From the IMG/VR virus record IMGVR_UViG_3300028581_000302, positions 1 through 20,670 of that record: a DNA stretch of 20,670 nucleotides; one strand, written 5' to 3'. A program made the translations under genes and the position numbers. Positions 6,607-14,295 of the stretch are shown piece after piece. The DNA comes from a virus. Under the pieces are notes generated by a model. The model saw only the letters and a program-made list of their open reading frames with translations, searched no databases and was not told the origin of the DNA. How positions within the stretch are numbered: position 1 is the first letter of the stretch; every line of letters begins with the position of its first letter.

Positions 6607-8679
6607 TGTAATTTTCTTGGATCTGGTGATAATGTATTTGACTCATTATTAATGCAAAAAGTAAAAGACAATTACATAAAAGAACCCCAAAATAAAATGA
6701 TGGGTAATTCTTTATGGATATGGAAAGAACCTGTGATGGGACACAAATATGTTATGGGTTGCTTACCTCCAGGTGAAAAAGTATTAACAAATTTTGGGTT
6801 GAAGAATATTGAGGATGTGACTTTTAACGAGTTATTAGTTAATGAAACTGGTAATTATGTTAATATTATTAACAAACAAATATATCCAGTAATTGATGAA
6901 GATATCTATACAATAAAAGTAGATAATACATTTAGAACAACAACTTTTACAAAAGAACATCCAATTTTAATAAGTAAAACAATATTAAAAAGAAATTATA
7001 AGAAAAATAATAAAGATTATCAATTTAATGAAAGATATTGGGATTTTGATTTTAAATATGTTAAGACTGAAGATATTGAAGTTGGGGATTGGATTAAAGT
7101 TCCAAATCAATATTTTAATAAAAAAATAGAAAATATTGATAACTATTGGAAAATTTCTGAAAAAGTAAGAACTGATTTTAATATTAGTTCGCCACTAAAT
7201 AATAAAGAGTTTTGGTGGTTTATAGGTATGTGGTTAGGCGATGGTTGGTTAGAACAAAAAAATGATAACTATTTAATTGGTATTTGTTTTGATAAAAAAC
7301 AAAAATCATATTTATATGAAATGGAAAAAATTATTTTTAAATTATTTAATCGTAATCCAACTTACATTGATAAGGAGAGTTCTGATAATTTAGTTTTTAA
7401 TAGTAAATTTTTATATTATTTTTTATTGGAAAATTTTGGTAGATATTCATATGGTAAAATGATAAGTGAATGGGTAAAAACAATTCCTAATGAATTTAAA
7501 TATGAGTTAATTCGTGGTTATTTTGATAGTGATGGATGTTGGGTTAAAGTTAAAAAAAAGGATAAATATAACTCTAAGTTAAGCTTTGTAAGTATTAGTT
7601 TAACACTATTAGAGTCAATACAAGATATTTTATTTTCAATTGGTATAATATCATCACTAAACTTATTAAGAAACCTAGGTGAAATTACATTTAAAAATAA
7701 ATTATATAAAACAAAAGAAACATATTCTTTAAATTTAGGAAATAATGATTCATTGGAATTACTGCGTTTTATTAATAATAAAGATGATATTAAACTACAA
7801 AAATTTAATATTAATGAATTCTCAATAGTTAATAAAAGAATAATTAGTTCATGCCATTTTAATCAGACTAAAGAATTTATTTTTTTTAGAGTAAAAAATA
7901 TTAAAAAAAATAAATTTACAGGTAATGTTTATAATTTTGAGTGTGAAACAAATACATTTATGTGTCATCATATAACAACGCATAATTGTGATGTTAGTCG
8001 TGGAGATAGTGAAGATTTTAGTGCGTTCCAAATAATTGATTTTGATGAAAGAGAACAAGTTGCCGAATATGTGGGAAAATTACCCCCAGATACAATGGCT
8101 GAAATATGCTATAAATGGGCAAATATGTATAACTGTTTTATTGTAATAGATATAACTGGTGGTATGGGGGTATCAACCTCAAGAAAATTACAAGAAATGG
8201 GTTATAAGAATTTATATGTTGATGGTGTTGATTTGGCGAATAAATGGAAGTATGACCCAAAAACATTGGATAAAATCCCCGGACTAAATTTTAATAACAA
8301 ACGTGTTCAGATTATTGCTTCATTTGAGGAAGCTATGAGACACGAATTTAAGATATATAGTTCAAGGTTATTTGATGAGATGAATACCTTTATTTATGTG
8401 AGTGGTAGACCTGACCACCAAAAGGGACAACATGATGACCTTATTATGTCAATTGCAATGGCGACATATGTTGCAGAATCATCTTTCAGTAGTTTAGAAA
8501 AAGTTACGGAACAAACAAAGGCAATGTTGGAATCTTGGTCTGTATCTAATAATGAAAATATGGGAAAACAATTGGATTTTAATCCAGTAATACCATTTGG
8601 ACACGAAAGAATAAATCAAAGAAATCAAAATGTAAGTAAAGATGACTATATGAAATACTCTTGGTTATTTGGAAGATGA
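6280..8679 (+). CDS. Intein C fragment + terminase nuclease half with an internal LAGLIDADG intein
   Basis: The 799-residue precursor has four parts. Residues 1-109 are the split-intein C fragment. Residues 110-160 are terminase sequence (CNFLGSGDNVFDS onward). Residues 161-569 are a second, complete intein. From 570 the nuclease half runs to the end, starting CDVSRGD. Nuclease acidic candidates are Asp571, Asp624 (VIDITGG) and Asp719/720 (QHDDLIMS), which match the layout of the gp17 nuclease. After all splicing, terminase would be 305+51+230 = 586 residues, close to T4 gp17 (610). ATG 6280 is the only usable start, since a TAA lies two codons upstream in frame. The start overlaps the endonuclease stop, so translation may be coupled to it. 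Confidence 0.93.
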   Translation: MKYNNGKYEISSPEGFVDFLGVQKLQRKTIEISFSNNLTLRGSLNHTIFDFDNHPIELSNIKIGDSIKSFDGNLVVVDILNYEDETDVYDIIDSGKLHLYYTNKIISHNCNFLGSGDNVFDSLLMQKVKDNYIKEPQNKMMGNSLWIWKEPVMGHKYVMGCLPPGEKVLTNFGLKNIEDVTFNELLVNETGNYVNIINKQIYPVIDEDIYTIKVDNTFRTTTFTKEHPILISKTILKRNYKKNNKDYQFNERYWDFDFKYVKTEDIEVGDWIKVPNQYFNKKIENIDNYWKISEKVRTDFNISSPLNNKEFWWFIGMWLGDGWLEQKNDNYLIGICFDKKQKSYLYEMEKIIFKLFNRNPTYIDKESSDNLVFNSKFLYYFLLENFGRYSYGKMISEWVKTIPNEFKYELIRGYFDSDGCWVKVKKKDKYNSKLSFVSISLTLLESIQDILFSIGIISSLNLLRNLGEITFKNKLYKTKETYSLNLGNNDSLELLRFINNKDDIKLQKFNINEFSIVNKRIISSCHFNQTKEFIFFRVKNIKKNKFTGNVYNFECETNTFMCHHITTHNCDVSRGDSEDFSAFQIIDFDEREQVAEYVGKLPPDTMAEICYKWANMYNCFIVIDITGGMGVSTSRKLQEMGYKNLYVDGVDLANKWKYDPKTLDKIPGLNFNNKRVQIIASFEEAMRHEFKIYSSRLFDEMNTFIYVSGRPDHQKGQHDDLIMSIAMATYVAESSFSSLEKVTEQTKAMLESWSVSNNENMGKQLDFNPVIPFGHERINQRNQNVSKDDYMKYSWLFGR
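6760..7986 (+). other. Complete LAGLIDADG intein in terminase, 409 aa
   Basis: It begins with Cys (CLPPGEKVLTNFG), has block B TKEH (TFTKEHPI), two LAGLIDADG helices (FIGMWLGDG, Asp at precursor residue 321, and LIRGYFDSDG, Asp 416/418), and ends with block F (VYNFECETNTFMCHH) and block G TTHN, followed by Cys. Removal joins KYVMG to CDVSRGD, the start of the terminase nuclease active site. The endonuclease motifs look intact. Confidence 0.95.
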
Positions 8680-8681
8680 TA

Positions 8682-8689
8682 ATATTTAT
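8682..8689 (+). promoter_or_regulatory. ATATTTAT motif, candidate late promoter element
   Basis: This is an exact copy 21 bases before the ATG of the 46-codon ORF, directly after the terminase stop. Confidence 0.4.
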
Positions 8690-8702
8690 AATATAAAAAC
8701 AT

Positions 8703-8843
8703 ATGGGATTAGTAGATAGAAAAAAAACAGGTAGAATAATTGCTTCAAAAGTATTAGTTCCAAACCAAGGTATTGTAACTTCCAAGATACAAGTACCAGA
8801 TAAATTAGAAATCAAAACTACCAAAATTAAGGGAAATGATTAA
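8703..8843 (+). CDS. Small hypothetical protein, 46 aa
   Basis: This is a 46-residue basic protein (MGLVDRKKTGRIIASKVLVP onward) between terminase and portal. It has its own ATATTTAT motif 21 bases upstream and an A-rich leader, and fills the gap between two real genes. Codon use and amino-acid composition are protein-like: alternating hydrophobic residues suggest beta strands, and there is no low complexity. I do not recognise a family. In T4 the tail sheath and tube genes lie at this position; this peptide is far too small to be either. Confidence 0.6.
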   Translation: MGLVDRKKTGRIIASKVLVPNQGIVTSKIQVPDKLEIKTTKIKGND

Positions 8844-8880
8844 GTCTTTAATTATTTCACGAATCAATTAAATTAGATTT

Positions 8881-11832
8881 ATGGAACAAAATCAAAATAA
8901 TTTAACGGTTTGGCAGAGGTTATCCAAAGCCTTTGGACCAAATGCTTTATTAAATCAAGATTATCCAACTTATAAATTTGATAAGAAGGAATTATTACGT
9001 ACAACATCAAAACAAGAGTACGAAAAAGAGCTTTTACAAGCTCAACAAACTTATTACTTAGGTAATCAGTGGACAAAGATTGAAAGTAATCTCTATACAC
9101 AAGCAATATATTATGAACCAACTAGATTGGCTTCTTTTTATGATTACGAATCTATGGAGTATTCAATACATGGTGAAACTAAAATTGCAACACCCAATGG
9201 TTTTATCACGATTAAAGAATTAGCTGATAAAGGAAGAGATTATGAGTTTATAACATATGCTTATGACCACAATTTAAAAAAAGTTGTGCCGGCTAAAGCA
9301 AGAAACGCTCATTACACTCGTGATGAAATGACTTATAAAATTACATTTGATGATGATTCTCATATTATAGCAACATATGGGCACAGATTTCTTAAACGAG
9401 ATAGTGTATTTGAATACGTTGAAAATTTAAAACCTGGTGATTCTATGATGCCTTTTTATCGTAAATCATTTTACAATAATGAGAAATATAATTGGGTTTA
9501 TACTTGTAATTCTGATGAAGGACATAATGGGTGGATTTCTGAACATAATCTTATTGCTGAATGGTTTTATGAAACCAAAGTAAAAGAAGATGAGGAAGTA
9601 CATCACGTAGATTTCAATGGTAAAAATAATTTACCTGAAAATCTTCAAATTATGACTATATCGGAACATAGAGCTTACCACGCAAGATTAAATAATGAAA
9701 AATTATGGGCTAATCCCAAATACAGACAAAAAATGTCTGAGGTGGCAAAAAGAAAAGGTAAGTTAATTTGGGGTGGAAGAAGAAGTGGTGATAATAATCC
9801 ATCATATATAAAAATTCCATTTGATGAAATTGTTAGGGTAGCAAAAGAAAAAAGGGGGGTAGAAGAAACAGCAAAAACTTTAGGGGTATCATATAGAAAG
9901 ATTCAAAATGAATTAAGGTTTAATGGTTTTAAAAATTGGGACGATTTTCTTTCAGTATATAAAATAAAAAAATATCTAAAAGTTTCAGAAGACTATCATT
10001 TAATTAATTTCAAATTAATACCTTGGGATTTATTAGTTGATGTAGCAAAAAAAGAAAAATTAATGAAAAATGTTTGTAAAACATTGGACATTACAATGGG
10101 TAAATTACGTTCAACTATAAGACAAGGTGGATATAATAATTGGACTACATTTATGACAGCATATGGATTAGAGATTGGTAAAACAGGAAGAAAAAAAGAA
10201 ATTAAAGAAAATGTAGTAAACCATAAAATTGTTTCTATAGAACCTTATGGAATTGTTCCTGTTTATGATTTAACTGTACCTGGATATAAAAATTTTGCAA
10301 CAGACACTATATTCTCACATAATACCCCAGAAATATCCGCAGCATTAGACATATATGGAGAAGAATCAACAACTGTGGATAAGGATGGTTTTATGTTACA
10401 GATATTTTCAGAGTCAAAAAGGATAAAAGGTATTTTGGCCGACTTATTTAATAACGCATTGGATATTAATACAAATTTACCAATGTGGACAAGAAATACC
10501 TGTAAGTATGGTGATAATTTTGTTTATTTGAAACTTGATCCAGAGAAAGGAATTGTTGGTTGTATGCAATTACCGAACATTGAAATTGAACGTTTGGAGA
10601 GGGGTATGCCCGCTCAAGCAACAAGACAAAATATTGAAGAACCCGCAGAAAACAAAGGACTAAGATTTAAATGGAAAGCCAAGGATATGGAATTTAATTC
10701 TTGGGAAATTGCCCACTTCAGATTGTTGGGTGATGACAGAAAACTTCCATACGGCACATCAATGTTGGAGAAAGCAAGACGTATTTGGAAACAATTATTA
10801 TTGGCTGAAGATGCGATGTTGATATATAGAACATCAAGAGCACCTGAGAGAAGGGTATTCAAAGTGTTTGTTGGTAATATGGATGACAAAGATGTTGAGC
10901 CATATGTACAACGTGTTGCTAACAAATTTAAACGTAGTCAAGTGGTTGATTCTCAAACAGGTAATGTTGATATGAGATTTAATCAAATGGCGGTGGATCA
11001 AGATTACTTTATTCCTGTTCGTGACCCAGCTCAAGCAAGTCCAATTGAAACTTTGGCGGGCGGAACAAACTTGGGTGAGATTGCGGATATTGAATATATC
11101 CAAAAGAAACTATTGACAGCATTAAGAGTTCCAAAAGCATTCTTAGGTTTTGAAGAACCAGTTGGAGATGGTAAAAATTTATCATTAATTGATATCCGTT
11201 TTGCTAGAACAATCAATAAGATACAAAAATCAATGATATCTGAATTAAATAAAATAGCTATCATTCATTTATTCTTATTGGGTTTTGAGGATGAATTAAA
11301 TAATTTTACACTAGGTTTAACTAACTCATCTAAACAGGCTGATTTATTAGGTCTTGAAGTTTGGAAAGAAAAAATTGCAGTTTACAAAGAATGTGTTACA
11401 GCATTACAAGATGGCACAGCCCCAACATCACATACTTGGGCAAAGAAACATGTATTAGGATTTTCAGAAGAAGAAATTAAGACTGACTTATACCAACAAC
11501 GTATTGAAAGGGCTGTTGGAGCTGAATTAACTAATACGGCAACAATTATAACCAAGACTGGTATATTTGATAATATTGATAAATTATACTCTCAGAAGAG
11601 TGGTAGTACGGCATCAGCGAGTGGAACACCACCTCCCCCTGGTGGAGGAGCACCACCACCTCCTGGGGGTGAAGCTCCAATGGGATTACCTGAAAGTGAA
11701 AAGAAAGATAATTTAAAAATACTATTGGAATCTGATGGGTTATTAGATGATGAAACTTTCATTGATTTGTCAAAAGCAAAAAATTCCTTGGGTGAAATGG
11801 AGATTCATCTAAACAAACTTTTAAATGGTTAA
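8881..11832 (+). CDS. Portal vertex protein precursor (gp20-like) with HNH intein
   Basis: The 983-residue precursor carries a gp20-like portal, the dodecameric ring at the head vertex through which DNA enters and to which the neck attaches. Extein residues 1-94 end in YDYESMEY. Residues 95-481 are the intein. The extein resumes TPEISAALDIYGEES, a typical portal motif, and continues with portal-like segments (IFSESKRIKGILADLFNN, NTCKYGDNFVYLKLD, YGTSMLEKARRIWKQLLL, TALRVPKAFLGFEE). The mature length would be 596 residues against 524 for T4 gp20. The extra length includes a C-terminal Pro/Gly-rich linker near residues 917-940. The start is ATG 8881 with no Shine-Dalgarno. The gene follows the 46-codon ORF after a 37-base gap that lacks the ATATTTAT motif, so it may be cotranscribed with that ORF. 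Confidence 0.94.
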   Translation: MEQNQNNLTVWQRLSKAFGPNALLNQDYPTYKFDKKELLRTTSKQEYEKELLQAQQTYYLGNQWTKIESNLYTQAIYYEPTRLASFYDYESMEYSIHGETKIATPNGFITIKELADKGRDYEFITYAYDHNLKKVVPAKARNAHYTRDEMTYKITFDDDSHIIATYGHRFLKRDSVFEYVENLKPGDSMMPFYRKSFYNNEKYNWVYTCNSDEGHNGWISEHNLIAEWFYETKVKEDEEVHHVDFNGKNNLPENLQIMTISEHRAYHARLNNEKLWANPKYRQKMSEVAKRKGKLIWGGRRSGDNNPSYIKIPFDEIVRVAKEKRGVEETAKTLGVSYRKIQNELRFNGFKNWDDFLSVYKIKKYLKVSEDYHLINFKLIPWDLLVDVAKKEKLMKNVCKTLDITMGKLRSTIRQGGYNNWTTFMTAYGLEIGKTGRKKEIKENVVNHKIVSIEPYGIVPVYDLTVPGYKNFATDTIFSHNTPEISAALDIYGEESTTVDKDGFMLQIFSESKRIKGILADLFNNALDINTNLPMWTRNTCKYGDNFVYLKLDPEKGIVGCMQLPNIEIERLERGMPAQATRQNIEEPAENKGLRFKWKAKDMEFNSWEIAHFRLLGDDRKLPYGTSMLEKARRIWKQLLLAEDAMLIYRTSRAPERRVFKVFVGNMDDKDVEPYVQRVANKFKRSQVVDSQTGNVDMRFNQMAVDQDYFIPVRDPAQASPIETLAGGTNLGEIADIEYIQKKLLTALRVPKAFLGFEEPVGDGKNLSLIDIRFARTINKIQKSMISELNKIAIIHLFLLGFEDELNNFTLGLTNSSKQADLLGLEVWKEKIAVYKECVTALQDGTAPTSHTWAKKHVLGFSEEEIKTDLYQQRIERAVGAELTNTATIITKTGIFDNIDKLYSQKSGSTASASGTPPPPGGGAPPPPGGEAPMGLPESEKKDNLKILLESDGLLDDETFIDLSKAKNSLGEMEIHLNKLLNG
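9163..10323 (+). other. HNH-type intein in portal protein, 387 aa, Ser at position 1
   Basis: Block A begins with Ser rather than Cys (SIHGETKIATPNGFITIKEL), and block B has TYGH (IIATYGHRF). The endonuclease part has HHVDFNGKNNLPENL from precursor residue 241, an HNH pattern, then a GDNNPSY element and two tandem helix-turn-helix-like DNA-binding repeats, each ending near a NW-D/T-x-F motif. Block F (VPVYDLTVPGYKNFATD) and G (FSHN) follow, with Thr as the first extein residue. Splicing joins MEY to TPEIS. Confidence 0.93.
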
Positions 11833-11839
11833 TATTTAT
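11832..11839 (+). promoter_or_regulatory. ATATTTAT motif, candidate late promoter element
   Basis: This exact copy is 21 bases before ATG 11853 and overlaps the last base of the portal stop codon. The context ATTTATAAATAA also contains TATAAATA, the T4 late promoter consensus. Confidence 0.42.
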
Positions 11840-11852
11840 AAATAAAAAAGAT

Positions 11853-12566
11853 ATGAAATTTGGAATTATTAAATCAAAAATAGATTACGTATTATCAGAA
11901 TCATTTAAGAATGATGAACATTTTAAAGTTGAAATGAAATTTTTCAAAAAAAATATTTTGGAGAATAAAAACCTTAGTAAACTTTTTTATTTATATGATG
12001 AGTTGACAACAAAAAGAAATATGGATAAAAACATTGTTGATGACTATATTAATCAATCAATTACCATATATGAAAATACTATCAACAAATTAAAACCAAC
12101 TGATTACAAAAAATTAGACTATTGGTTAAATGGGATTGAGGTTGAAAATAATTATGAAAACATTGATAAATTGTTTTCAACCAATATACTGACTTTAGAA
12201 AATAAAGTTATCAGTAAAAAAATGATTGCGGAATCTCTAATTAAAAAAGAAGAGACTAAGGAGGTAATTAACTTACCAATTAGTTCAATGATTAAAATGG
12301 CTAATAAATCTATCGCTTCTTATATTGAAAATTTAAATGAAAGTGATAAGAGTGAGTTGGTGAAATTATTGTCTCAGGATGAAAAGATTATGAAAGAGAG
12401 TTATGAGTTGACAAAACTTAAAGTAATTGACAAATTAAATAACCATAAATCGGAATCGGATTCCGATACATCAGTAAGAATTGATGAAACCATATTAAAA
12501 TTAAAAGAGGAGAAGTTTGATAAATTAACTTATTTCAAATTAAAAAATCTGAACGAAAGTCTTTAA
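11853..12566 (+). CDS. Hypothetical helical protein at the gp67/gp68 (prohead core) position, 237 aa
   Basis: This is a 237-residue, Lys/Glu/Asn-rich, mostly helical protein between portal and prohead protease genes, where T4 has the small core genes 67 and 68. It lacks cysteines, membrane segments and any catalytic motif I know. The protein contains an IAE-Ser sequence (MIAESLIKKEE, about residue 125), which fits the (I/L)-x-E site favoured by gp21-type proteases, so cleavage during maturation is conceivable. Near the C terminus an SESDSD stretch is encoded by a perfect 19-base palindrome. Its stop codon overlaps the stop of the converging bS21 gene. A prohead-core role is inferred from position only. 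Confidence 0.72.
   Translation: MKFGIIKSKIDYVLSESFKNDEHFKVEMKFFKKNILENKNLSKLFYLYDELTTKRNMDKNIVDDYINQSITIYENTINKLKPTDYKKLDYWLNGIEVENNYENIDKLFSTNILTLENKVISKKMIAESLIKKEETKEVINLPISSMIKMANKSIASYIENLNESDKSELVKLLSQDEKIMKESYELTKLKVIDKLNNHKSESDSDTSVRIDETILKLKEEKFDKLTYFKLKNLNESL
12449..12467. repeat. Perfect 19-base palindrome inside a coding region
   Basis: ATCGGAATC and GATTCCGAT are exact reverse complements around a central G. It lies within the SESDSD codons of the upstream gene and is richer in G+C than its surroundings. Confidence 0.8.
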
Positions 12567-12751
12567 TCCTCTCTTTTTGTTTTTTGAGAATATACCGCTT
12601 TTTTAACTTTGTCTCTGCGTCTAATAGAGTTTTTGGTGAATTCTTTTCTTTGTTTCAACTCCGTCATTAATTTAGTTTTAATCACTTTACTCTTAAAGAG
12701 TTTAAGTGCTTTTTCAATTGGGGTTTTGTTATCTACTTTTACAATTAACAT
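12563..12751 (-). CDS. rpsU: Ribosomal protein bS21, phage-encoded
   Basis: This 62-residue, strongly basic protein starts MLIVKVDNKTPIEKALKLFK and ends in a KR-rich tail. The N-terminal strand (LIVKV), the IEKALKLFK helix, the KT..M.ELKQRKEF segment and a basic helix ending KKAVYSQK follow the bS21 pattern, most like Bacteroidota versions (MLIIPVK...IDRALKRYK...RQLRARQAF). bS21 is a small-subunit protein near the 3' end of 16S rRNA. In Bacteroidota it takes part in masking the anti-Shine-Dalgarno sequence. It is the only reverse-strand gene here and its stop overlaps that of the converging gene (TTAA, 12563-12566). No Shine-Dalgarno precedes its start. Probably a host-derived auxiliary gene used to modify host translation. 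Confidence 0.88.
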   Translation of the reverse strand: MLIVKVDNKTPIEKALKLFKSKVIKTKLMTELKQRKEFTKNSIRRRDKVKKAVYSQKTKRED

Positions 12752-12797
12752 ATTTTGGTTTTTTTGACATTTACTTAAATTTTACTTATTTTTTATT

Positions 12798-12805
12798 CAA
12801 AAATA
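12798..12805 (-). promoter_or_regulatory. Possible host-type -7 element for the bS21 gene
   Basis: On the reverse strand this reads TATTTTTG, an exact match to the Bacteroidota -7 consensus TAnnTTTG, about 46 bases before the bS21 start. No matching TTG was found at the -33 position, so support is weak in such AT-rich DNA. Confidence 0.25.
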
Positions 12806-12825
12806 AACAAAGAAATATTTTATGA

Positions 12826-13284
12826 ATGAAAAAAGGAAAAACTTCAAAAATCCAAGGATTTAAAACCGCTAAGATTTTATATGGAACTGTTGATTCAGTT
12901 GAACTGAAATCAATATATCTAAACATACAAACTTGGGTTGAACCTCAACTTGAACTTGAAAATTGGAATCGTGTAATATTGAATTTATCAAGAAAAGTCA
13001 AACACACAATTTACAATAATATAAATACTGAATTATTTGAAAAAAAGTTTATTGTTGATTTGGATTTAAGGTCTAGTGGGCTACAAATGGAAAAAAAGTC
13101 TTTCCTTAATCTTGAGATTAATTTTTTTCTTAACCAACAAGATATTGATTTTAAATCAAATAATGTTAAAGAAATCTTAAAGAATCTAACAAAAAAAATT
13201 ATCCAAGACAATCTTACCAACAATCATTATTTCAATTTTAGTCTAACTAAAAAGAGTGATAAGTTAATAAATATAAAAACATAA
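12826..13284 (+). CDS. Hypothetical protein, 152 aa
   Basis: This is a 152-residue protein read divergently from bS21 and leading toward the protease gene. ATG 12826 is used; an ATG four bases earlier is in another frame and closes after 13 codons. Alternating polar/hydrophobic stretches (VELKSIYLNIQTWVEP, FIVDLDLRSSGL, KSFLNLEINFFL) suggest a beta-rich domain with a Lys-rich start. No cysteine pairs, membrane segments or catalytic motifs are seen. I do not recognise the family. Its place in the head-assembly cluster suggests an assembly or virion role, but nothing in the sequence proves it. Confidence 0.7.
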   Translation: MKKGKTSKIQGFKTAKILYGTVDSVELKSIYLNIQTWVEPQLELENWNRVILNLSRKVKHTIYNNINTELFEKKFIVDLDLRSSGLQMEKKSFLNLEINFFLNQQDIDFKSNNVKEILKNLTKKIIQDNLTNNHYFNFSLTKKSDKLINIKT

Positions 13285-13292
13285 ATATTTAT
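13285..13292 (+). promoter_or_regulatory. ATATTTAT motif, candidate late promoter element (prohead protease)
   Basis: This is an exact copy 24 bases before ATG 13309, immediately after the previous stop. With the bases before it, it forms the palindrome ATAAATATTTAT. Confidence 0.4.
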
Positions 13293-13308
13293 TAATAAAA
13301 ATCACAAA

Positions 13309-14028
13309 ATGAGCTTAAGAATTTTAAATCCTGGTGAATTAGGTAAAGGAATATTAATTGAGAATGATGGGTGGGTTTCGCCTAATACAACAATGAATTC
13401 TTATATATTGGAAACTAGAAACTTTTTAGACCACTCCAAACCTTTTGAATTTTATGCCGTTCTACAAAAATATAATACCCCAAATAGAAATGGTAGAATT
13501 TATCCTGAAAGGATATTAAAAAGAGAATCTGAAAATTACAAAAAGATGATTCAAAAAGGCACTTCTCTTTCTGAATTAAATCACCCAGAATCGTCTCTAA
13601 TTGATTTAGACAGAGCTTCCCACTTAATTACTGAAGTGTGGTGGGAAGGACCAGTTTTAATGGGTAAATTAAAACTATTAACAAGTCCTGGATTTCACGA
13701 GAGAGGAATTGTATCCACAAAAGGAGATTTAGCGGCAAACTACTTAAGACAAGGTGTTACTCTTGGTATTTCTTCTCGTGGTGTAGGATCACTTAAAAAG
13801 GTTGGGGAACAAAATGAAGTTCAGGATGACTTTGAATTAATTTGTTTTGACTTGGTATCTTCTCCATCAACACCTGGTGCTTATCTTTTCTTGAATAAAG
13901 AAGATAGAACAAGTTTGGATGAGAATTTGGATGACGATAAAAAAATGTCTGTTGAGAGAAATGTTGGTCAAAGTGGGAATAAATCACTTGACTTAATGAA
14001 AAGATTAAACGATTATTTGGGATATTAA
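13309..14028 (+). CDS. Prohead core protease (gp21-like)
   Basis: This 239-residue serine protease of the phage prohead type (T4 gp21, 212 aa) degrades the scaffold and trims capsid proteins inside the prohead. Visible family features are the strand FYAVLQKYNTPNRNGRIYP, where T4-type proteases have their N-terminal fold, a candidate catalytic His92 in SELNHPESS, and a candidate nucleophile Ser155 or Ser156 in LGISSRGVGS, followed by ELICFDLVSSPSTPGA. The His-Ser spacing of 63-64 residues is near that reported for gp21. The C-terminal 35 residues are polar and may be a linker removed on self-cleavage. A likely substrate site is seen in the downstream capsid protein (INE-Ala at residues 58-61). 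Confidence 0.92.
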   Translation: MSLRILNPGELGKGILIENDGWVSPNTTMNSYILETRNFLDHSKPFEFYAVLQKYNTPNRNGRIYPERILKRESENYKKMIQKGTSLSELNHPESSLIDLDRASHLITEVWWEGPVLMGKLKLLTSPGFHERGIVSTKGDLAANYLRQGVTLGISSRGVGSLKKVGEQNEVQDDFELICFDLVSSPSTPGAYLFLNKEDRTSLDENLDDDKKMSVERNVGQSGNKSLDLMKRLNDYLGY

Positions 14029-14057
14029 TTAATATTTTAAAAAAAAATTCTAAAACT

Positions 14058-14273
14058 ATGGAAGACGGACAAAAATATTTTGTTGCAAAAATTGCTGAAG
14101 ATTTTGTTGATGATGAAACCGGAAAGGTAAAGAAAATTAAACTTGAAAAATTGGTTATGGGATATACCCCAACTGATGTTGAGGCCAAAATAACCAAGGT
14201 TTACGAACATTACACAACTGATTGGCGTATTACCGCAATTGTTGAAAGTAAAATTGATGAGGTGATTGAATAA
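14058..14273 (+). CDS. Small conserved-type phage protein, 71 aa (possibly DUF4494-like)
   Basis: This is a 71-residue acidic protein with a clear alternating strand/helix pattern: YFVAKIAEDFVDDETGKVKK, EKLVMGYTPTDVEAKITKVY, then DWRITAIVESKIDEVIE. The plan (an N-terminal strand with a GKVKK turn, a TDVEAKI helix, a final ITAI..SKI segment) resembles the small Bacteroidota and phage family DUF4494, which has no assigned function. The likeness is from memory and uncertain. It follows the protease gene by 29 bases and is itself followed by a strong terminator, so it ends the protease transcript. Confidence 0.68.
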   Translation: MEDGQKYFVAKIAEDFVDDETGKVKKIKLEKLVMGYTPTDVEAKITKVYEHYTTDWRITAIVESKIDEVIE

Positions 14274-14295
14274 TTAATTCATCAATAATTTTGAT

